Positions 57,960 through 64,000 of a DNA stretch of 64,000 bases are shown here, in pieces. A program made the position numbers and the translations under genes. The stretch spans positions 15,972,826-16,036,825 of the forward strand of contig JAJEKV010000005.1 in assembly GCA_021234155.1 (NCBI GenBank), given 5' to 3'. The notes beneath the pieces are model-generated. The model did no database searches. It saw only the letters and a program-made list of their open reading frames with translations, and was not told the DNA's origin. Position 1 is the stretch's first letter, and every line of letters starts with the position of its first letter. The stretch comes from Isoetes taiwanensis. Taxonomy: Eukaryota > Streptophyta > Lycopodiopsida > Isoetales > Isoetaceae.

Positions 57960-59330
57960 TCTACGATCTATGTACAACATTCCAAGTAAGCTTGGTCCAT
58001 GGAAAAAGCAGAGACCTAAAAGCGGGCGAATTCTTTACCCAGATCAATGTTTCCTTAGAGCATCTCTCAACCTAGAGAGTAAATCATCTCTGAAGCCGAA
58101 ATCTTTGGACAAGGAAACTCTTGAAATCGTCGAGCTTATCAGCCCGATTCCATTATTTAAACACATACGGCATGTTCTACGCCCGAAATAACATAGGCAT
58201 CTCACGAAACTCACCTCTTCACGCGGTAATTCCTTGAACCCAATGTATCCCGCGGATCCAGCAGCCTCACCCGAGTCTTTGCTTCTTACGCCGGTCTCTT
58301 CAAGAGTGTATTCGCATCTATTACTGCATTATCCTTTGCGATTCTCGCGTATCCCCTTTCCATGGCGCGCCCGGTGTAGAGTTAGGTGTCGGCGGCTCCT
58401 CTCCGCTTCCTACCTTAGCTCACGTGCTCATCGATCAATTCAATGCTTGCAATGGGACGCCGGTCGGGAAAAAACACATATGCAAAGCGGTGTTAGCGAC
58501 TTTACCGTCATGGCGCCATTCGGGAAGTCGCCACGGTCGATGATCCCCTCCAGACCTCGAAGTTCCCCAATGCCGCGGGGAAGATAAACTACGCTCCACT
58601 CACTTAGTCCCTTGATGTGATTCAATTTTCAAATAGTGTTTGGGGGCTAAGCCGACCGGTCTTTTTGTACCTTAGCCAGCTTTTTCATAAATGATTGCAT
58701 GTCCTTAACTTCAAATTAAAGAACACCGATCTTTTTTACATGCGGTCCTAAAAAACTCACAAGCGGAGGAAACTTAATTTACAGAGTCGTCCAGAAGAGG
58801 ATGAGAGGGCATATAGAAATGACTCCGCCCAAGAAGCGAGGGGAGGGATGCTTCGCCCGCCGGCGGCAGAAGAAGAAGACAAACACCCGGGTGAGCTCAC
58901 GAGGTTTTTCTTTTGTCGGAATACCTTAACCGATCCATCCGTTCTTCTTGCGGCATTCACCTCGGACTCACTTTGGTGATCATCTGGTCGAACTCCATTC
59001 TTAGGTCATCGAGGGACCGGAGGCGAGCTTCTTGAAACAAATGCAGATTCTTGGTGGTATGTCGAGGTATCGACAAGTGGGAAGGAGAAAGATCTGTTTC
59101 TACACCAAAGGGACAAGAAGAGCTCGGGAGACAAAGTACAAGAAAATGATTGTTGTGCTCTCCGATCTCTCTGCGCCGGTCGAAGCATTTAACACTACAT
59201 GTCGAATTTGCCGGAAGAGTAAGTTCTATCGCGACCAAAAATTAGCAGTTTCAAATTATTCTCACTCTTCCATGAGCAAGGCTAAGGGCACGAAAAAGGG
59301 CGGCCTTTAAATTGTCGAACCTTGGGTGGA
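57960..59330 (+). other. Open but unassigned stretches in copy 2 locus
   Basis: Fragments such as SLKPKSLDKETLEIVELISP (58.08-58.19 kb), LPTLAHVLIDQFNACNGTPV (58.40-58.47 kb) and KLSNLGWKDLEGMKEAGTLT with SGELGMEISVGEKLFNTG (59.31-59.42 kb) look protein-like but lie in different frames with no shared family. They may be eroded exons of the copy 2 gene. I recognise no domain. Confidence 0.25.
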
Positions 59331-59469
59331 AGGATCTCGAAGGGATGAAGGAGGCCGGAACCCTAACATCCGGGGAGCTTGGTATGGAGATTTCAGTCGG
59401 GGAAAAACTGTTCAATACGGGAGCTTCACTTCTCTTGTCTTGAAGACTCTACAACACTCTGCGTAGTTG

Positions 59470-60091
59470 GGGAATGTTGTGGTTCATACACAAAAAGTCC
59501 ACCAAAAAAAACAAAGATGGGGATGATGACACCACACGGGAGGAGTCGATGACTAAGGAGACTAAGATATGGTCGACTCCCCAAACCTCGATCCGGATGA
59601 TCGATCGGGATTTCTCGAGAGGGGCACGTAAAATGGAGCGTCTAGCTCCGGTATTATCCGTTGGGAATATCACACAAGCTTCGCTGGACATTAGCGGCTG
59701 AAGGTTTGCACGGGGAGATGCCGCCTTGTTCAACCATTGGAATTTAATCCGGCACACACTTTGCCGAGATTTGAACGATGGTGCGACATCCCGTTGCAGA
59801 TCCAATGCCTGCCGGATGTCATACCTTTTAGCGGATCGACAGTGAGTTGTTCAATTTGGAAGTCCGAGGAAGATCCGAAGGGAAAAGACGCCCCGGTTCG
59901 GGTTGTAGGCGGTCAAGATTCGATTAGGGGCGGCTCAAGTATTGCGCATCGGAGAAGGAGGTGCGCAAGGATCAAGGATAGATATGCCAAGCGAGAGTGC
60001 AGAGTTCTTTCTACGGAGCGCCCAAAGAACCGAACCGGCGGCGTGATTAGCCACGCTGTAACACAATAGCGGCGAAAGTGCCGCCTACGAA
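59470..60091 (+). pseudogene. Possible exon block of copy 2, unknown domain
   Basis: Frames give KETKIWSTPQTSIRMIDRDF, ARKMERLAPVLSVGNITQAS, a stop, then RFARGDAALFNHWNLIRHTL. Another frame reads EFNPAHTLPRFERWCDIPLQ with IQCLPDVIPF. A donor-like GAAG|GTAAAT follows at about 60091. The switch of frames and the stop indicate decay or sequence error. No known family. The counterpart in copy 1 was not found. Confidence 0.3.
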
Positions 60092-60139
60092 GGTAAATAA
60101 CTCTCGAATCTTTCCATTCGACTTCGCCGAGTGAGAAAA

Positions 60140-60490
60140 CCTACCATCCTAACATTTGCCGATTATCAGGGTTTTCGACTCGCGAAGTCGAAAGCCTTGA
60201 AAATACGTAAAATCAAAGGATGTGGAGCTTTCTCGACTCGCGAAAGTCGAAAACCCTTAGCTTGAAAAGAAAATTAGACATTGAATGGGACTTTCCACTG
60301 AAGTCGAAAGCCCCCGCCATCCTAACATTTGCCGATTACATCGGGTTTCGACTCGCTGGTCGAGAAAGGCAGGGTAATGCAGAAAATCAAAGGATGCAGA
60401 GCTTTCTCGACTCGAGTCGAAGCAGAAAAGAAGTAAAAAGAAAATTAGACATTCAAGGGACTTTCTCGACTCGCGAGTCGAGAAAACCCG
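60140..60490. repeat. 173-bp tandem duplication with five palindrome copies
   Basis: CCATCCTAACATTTGCCGAT, AAAATCAAAGGATG and GAAAATTAGACATT each occur twice, spaced 171-174 bp. Palindromes are at 60172-60193, 60229-60253, 60345-60369, 60402-60421 and 60461-60486, so each unit carries about three sites. A half-site (ACTGAAGTCGAAAG) sits at about 60297. The last copy is TTT-CTCGACTCGCGAGTCGAG-AAA, complete. All lie in the presumed intron that ends at 60568. Confidence 0.92.
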
Positions 60491-60568
60491 GGGCTACATT
60501 TTACTGTTTATTCCTGGGTGTTTGTAGATACTTTCATGCTCTGACATTGGTACATTGTCTGAATGCAG

Positions 60569-62163
60569 CCCTTATCCTCACGACGGATCATACACGCTTA
60601 GGCAAAATGGAAAGCATTGGGTTGTCCTCGCCCTAAAGGGAAAGTGGCTCCCTCGGATAAGTGGAAGACCTTTGAGAAACTATGCAGATATGTTCTGCTG
60701 AGGGACAGGAAGATGACGAGGGAGAGGAAGAAGAGGAGAAGAAGAAGAGAACACCAAGGAAAGGCAGGGAGTCTCTCTCAGACCAATACGACCTCATTCT
60801 TAGCACTGAGGCGGTCTGGGAGAAATGGACTGACATATGGGCTCAATGGACAAGAGGCAAGCCGAAGGACAAAGAATGGAGAATTTCCAAGCGTGCCCGA
60901 CCCCAAGTTGTTTGACAAGCAGTTCATGAAGAGGATACTGAGGGCCTCACGGACAAAGAAACGCTTTGACCTACAAGGCAAAATCTTGGAGGGAACAATC
61001 CTGGCCGAGGAAGACCAGAGTTCTAAATTGCGGGCGCGAAAGGATTATGCCACAGCCCCTAAAGCGGCGCGCGGCGTTAGAAGAAGGCATCACGGAAGTT
61101 CGCAACGTTGCATCTAATGAATACCATGATTTTGATTATTACAAGGAAAAGGCTGCCCTTGATGAGGAAGACATGAAGGAATTGAACCCGTCTATGTCAA
61201 CCCTACATCAACACCAAGCTGAAGCGTTGCGTCAAAACCCTTCCTTTCCCCAGGCGTGCTATGGCAATTCGAAAAGGAAGCTTGGATTCGGGTGGTCCCA
61301 TTTAAGGCGCACGATAGCTCCCCCATTTACGGGTTACTTTGGGACACAAGGGATTTGGTGGTGCGAGGCGCACTGGACCGTGGCACTATTTGCCATCAAT
61401 ATGATCGAAGACCCCACCCTTTTTATGACAAAGCCGACATAGAGCAGCGATTGGTACAAGGCGGTCACCGACATGACCGACTTGGATACTTTCGGGTTTC
61501 CTTGTCTTTTGCATGCCGGGCAATCAAACAACCGGGCCGTCTCCCAATGGGCGGTGATATTAACTTCACCAACAAGATCATGCACTCCATATCACGAACT
61601 TGATCATGAGTGCGGACTTGGCTACCCAAGGCACCAAGCTTTGCCAACATAGTTTTGGTTTTGATTTCAAGATCGGGCGGTCGACTGGATAAGTGGTGGT
61701 CTAGCGAAAGCATCATTATCTCGACAAGTTCATGATCTCAAGAGCGATGGAACCCCGGAAGGGGGGGTTTATGGAGGATGTTCCATCGATGGACAAGGTC
61801 GCTAAGGATGGTGCTAACCGGGTCCTATACATAGAATTCCTATCCGCCAAGAGTTATCAAGTACTTCATAACCAGCTTGGTCGGGAAGATCAAATTGTGC
61901 GCGAGTGGTACATGAATGGCCTGTTTCTCTCGGGGGCTATCTTTGTTTGGAATGAAACCTATATCCGTGGTTGGAAATAAGGACATGGTTGAAACCATTG
62001 ATCATACTTGGATCCGCTTCATGAGCATTTCAAGGGGAGGAAGACAAATGGAAGCGAGAAAGACGGCGAGGGCGAGGGAGACAAACGGCCGACGGAGACG
62101 AGGATGTCGAAAGGATTGGACCGAATCTTTCTTAGAAAACATTATTGAAAACCCGAGATTGAG
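60569..62163 (+). pseudogene. Central exon of FCP1-like family, copy 2
   Basis: After acceptor GAATGCAG the exon carries KWKALGCPRPKGKVAPSDKW, the acidic linker EGQEDDEGEEEEEKKKRTPR, LSDQYDLILSTEAVWEKWTD, DPKLFDKQFMKRILRASRTK, NVASNEYHDFDYYKEKAALD, LDEEDMKELNPSMSTLHQHQ and ALFAINMIEDPTLF. It ends at GATTGAG|GTGAGTT. The N-terminal half is longer-reading here than in copy 1, so the two copies together outline an original protein of roughly 500 residues for this exon. Frame changes near 60.68, 60.9, 61.07, 61.43 and 61.6 kb. Confidence 0.5.
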
Positions 62164-62270
62164 GTGAGTTTACTTTGCTCTAGCGGTGTTTCTCGACTGA
62201 CCGCGAGTCGAGAAAACTCGTTCCTTTCAATACCTTTTCTTGTCATTCTCGACTTCGAAGTCGAAAACTC
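62164..62270. repeat. Intron palindromes of copy 2
   Basis: GTTTCTCGACTGACCGCGAG with TCGAGAAAAC lies at 62188-62214, and TTCTCGACTTCGAAGTCGAAAA at 62245-62266. Each is followed by CTCGTTCCTTTC, so this is a duplicated unit of about 55 bp. The second has a C-to-T change in the left arm matched by G-to-A in the right arm relative to the family core. Confidence 0.85.
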
Positions 62271-62449
62271 GTTCCTTTCGGCCGGATGTCATCATTTTGG
62301 AATTCGAGCTCAACGAGTCAGGATCATTGTCAATGGATTCCAACGGTTCACGCCGCGAGGAGAATGAGAATGAAAATCCGAGCAAGACAACGCTCCACGG
62401 CCGTTAAAGAACACGAAAAGTTAATGATCCCGCATTTGGATCCCCGATG

Positions 62450-63135
62450 AACCGGAAATATGGTCGAGCCAAACTCCAAACGGGATCCATTTGGTCCCAC
62501 CAAGCTTGTAATATTTGACGCCAATGGAGTATTAGCTGCAAGATATACCCGACAAAGACGCCCCTCGAGATTAACACCTCAGGAGTCGGTGAAAAACAGA
62601 GCATAAAATAGTGTATCCGAGGCCCGAGCTAAGGAAATTATTGATTGGTGCCCGCACGGGTCGAAGTGGGCATATGGTCTTGTATGGCAAAGAAAAATAT
62701 TGTCAATGTTCTTGGTGTTCTCGGCATTTCAGTTTTGAAGTTCAAGTTCGTTTGGGGAAACGAAAGGGTCGAGCATGTGAAGGACCTCGATCCAGCCATC
62801 ACAAAGGGGAAGCCTATAATGGTGAAAAAAGGCTGGGCAGGTGTTTATGAGCAATTCGGGACTATGGCAAATACAACACGCTGATCATAGACGACTCCGC
62901 CTACAAGTGCTATCATAATAAAAATACAATCATTGCTAAGCCATATCGACTGAAGAATATGAGACAGATAGGTGGTTGTCCTTCTGACTACATCCGTCTT
63001 GGCGGAATCCCTCTTTGCCATTCTTGTCGCCCGATGTGCTTACGAACTATCCGAGCCTCACGGAACCCGATCCAGAGAAGCAAGCCGATCATGAAAGCTA
63101 TGGACGACAAATACTTTGGTGAACAAGAAGAGTGA
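62450..63135 (+). pseudogene. FCP1/NIF-type HAD phosphatase-like domain, copy 2
   Basis: Pieces include FDANGVLAA (motif 1, again D-x-N), WSCMAKKNIVNVLGVLGISV, LKFKFVWGNERVEHVKDLDP with AITKGKPIMVKKGWAGVYEQ, TLIIDDSAYKCYHN in another frame, and KAMDDKYFGEQEE at the end. The stretch after LKFKFVWG is continuous here, which shows the original sequence that copy 1 lost. Frameshifts near 62.55, 62.62, 62.87 and 62.95 kb. Confidence 0.6.
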
Positions 63136-63179
63136 CCCCGCCGATAGTCAAATTGTGTGAATATTGTAATCGAACGTGA

Positions 63180-63520
63180 ACACATGTATTGACCATTTTG
63201 TAATGAATATACTTGTATATTGAGTTTTCGATGCCTTTTCGACTCACGAGTCGAGAAAGGCATGCTTGTCGTGTTGATGAAATGCTTGTACAATCTATTA
63301 TGATAATGCTTGTACATTGGGTTTTGGGACTTTCGACTTCGCGAGTCGAGAAAGGCATGCTAGTTGTCTCGTTGACAAAAGCATTTGTATGCTTCCGTGG
63401 TGATTGGATGCAACCATATTCTAATGAGAATGGTTGTACTTTGATTTTTATGGGCCTTTCTCGACAAGGAAGTCGAAAGACACTACTTCCCACGCCATTG
63501 GATGCAGTTGTATGGAATGA
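63180..63520. repeat. Post-stop palindromic array of copy 2
   Basis: Palindromes at 63233-63261 (GCC-TTTTCGACTCACGAGTCGAG-AAAGGC, one mismatch pair plus a missing base), 63330-63354 and 63454-63478 sit in units with ATGCTTGTC, GTATGCTTCC and GATTGGATGCA(A/G) words, as in the array after copy 1 (38.9-39.2 kb). The order and flanking text are conserved between the copies. Confidence 0.9.
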
Positions 63521-63599
63521 ATGTTCTCCGCTGTAATTTGATTTCAACGCTCTTTTCACGCTTTGACTAATGACACCGTGAATTGTTAATCATACTCTC

Positions 63600-63990
63600 C
63601 TTGCTCCGTGTGGTTCGTGCACGATCCCACACCGCCCTGCATCCCGGCCAGCATCACAGAGACCGCCCAGCGGCACGGATCCCCGGCAAAGGCGGAAGAA
63701 ATACCGTTTCGCACGTGATCCCGGCCACGCTACACTCTTTGCCCGCCTTTGGGACAAGGTTGCTCGCTAATTCAGAGGTTGCTCACACACCTCGGAATAA
63801 AGAACAGCGAAGAACAAAAGAGAAAGTCGAGGAAGCTCAAGGCATATTGCAAGCATTGCATAACATCCACGGAGGTTGGGGAAGGAGCATATTCGATGAA
63901 AGGTCATGGAGGCGCAGTGGAGAAGTCGGGTGGACAGGTCGGCAGGTAGCTCGCAGAGGCACCTCCACGTGAGGCATTCCACACTCTTGA
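63600..63990 (+). CDS. Arg/Ser-rich exon-like block, copy 2
   Basis: It corresponds to 39328-39689: ACTCTCCTTGCTCC-like acceptor region, LRDRPARIPGKGG-like basic text, then in shifting frames KVEEAQGILQALHNIHGGWG and RSIFDERSWRRSGEVGWTGR. The stop-proximal GAGGCATTCCACACTCTTGA is present and the window ends soon after. Function unknown. Confidence 0.35.
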
Positions 63991-64000
63991 GGTTGCCCCA

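Larger units (their letters stand above)
56000..64000 (+). other. Copy 2 locus of FCP1-like gene family (extent), runs off window
   Basis: The order of blocks mirrors copy 1: palindrome-rich intron DNA (60.1-60.5 kb), acceptor at 60568, central exon (60569-62163), donor GTGAGTT, phosphatase-like domain (62.45-63.13 kb), tandem palindromic flank (63.23-63.48 kb) and the Arg/Ser-rich block (63.60 kb to the end). The base composition is higher in GC and CpG than the neighbouring 40-55 kb. Small insertions and deletions relative to copy 1 occur every few tens of bases, in coding and non-coding parts alike. This suits a decaying duplicate or uncorrected long-read errors. Confidence 0.55.

Overview
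The window is nuclear DNA of a land plant. It has GT-AG introns, L1-type LINEs with a plant-style ORF1, Ty1/copia and Ty3/gypsy remains, pentatricopeptide-repeat (PPR) fragments, a dirigent-like exon, long microsatellites and few genes in AT-rich DNA. A seed-free vascular plant such as a fern fits best: a CIB-type calcium-binding protein gene is present and most repeats look old. That taxonomic guess is inference. No bacterial, plastid, rRNA or tRNA genes were found.

Layout. 0-20 kb: AT-rich DNA with SINE-like elements, old retrotransposon pieces (gypsy protease-like about 2.4 kb, copia reverse transcriptase about 3.7 kb), microsatellites and a PPR relic at 16.6 kb. 20-25.3 kb: a decayed, nearly full-length L1-type LINE on the minus strand. 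26.2-26.7 kb: a small gene for an unknown protein of about 71 aa, minus strand; a second copy lies at 49.2-49.8 kb, plus strand. 26.9-28.1 kb: minisatellites. 29.8-30.2 kb: a PPR pseudogene. 31.9-32.8 kb: the last two exons of a CIB (calcium and integrin-binding) EF-hand gene, the best-preserved recognisable gene. 33.4-35.15 kb: a solo-LTR-like element holding a SINE-like insertion.

35.2-39.9 kb holds copy 1 of a multi-exon gene with an FCP1/NIF-type HAD phosphatase domain. 56-64 kb holds copy 2, which runs off the window edge. Both carry the same domain order, intron positions and tandemly repeated 3' flank. A palindrome family with core CTCGACTCGCGAGTCGAG, about 20 copies, sits in their introns and flanks and almost nowhere else in the window. 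Copy 2 is rich in small indels, so it is a decaying duplicate or a poorly polished part of the assembly.

Between the two copies lie a gypsy integrase/LTR relic (40.15-40.86 kb), a second LINE on the plus strand (41-43.1 and 46.4-47.0 kb) split by about 3.3 kb of DNA carrying a dirigent-like exon, a cluster of perfect hairpins (47.05-47.3 kb), a nested hairpin with 38-bp direct repeats (50.4-51.4 kb), and a minus-strand transposase-like pseudogene with a GHTHDDID motif (52.6-55 kb).

No pathway or operon logic links these genes. The most unusual items are the palindrome family, the FCP1-like pair whose catalytic D-x-D is D-x-N in both copies, the 25-bp template-switch-like duplication in copy 1, and the small two-copy gene.
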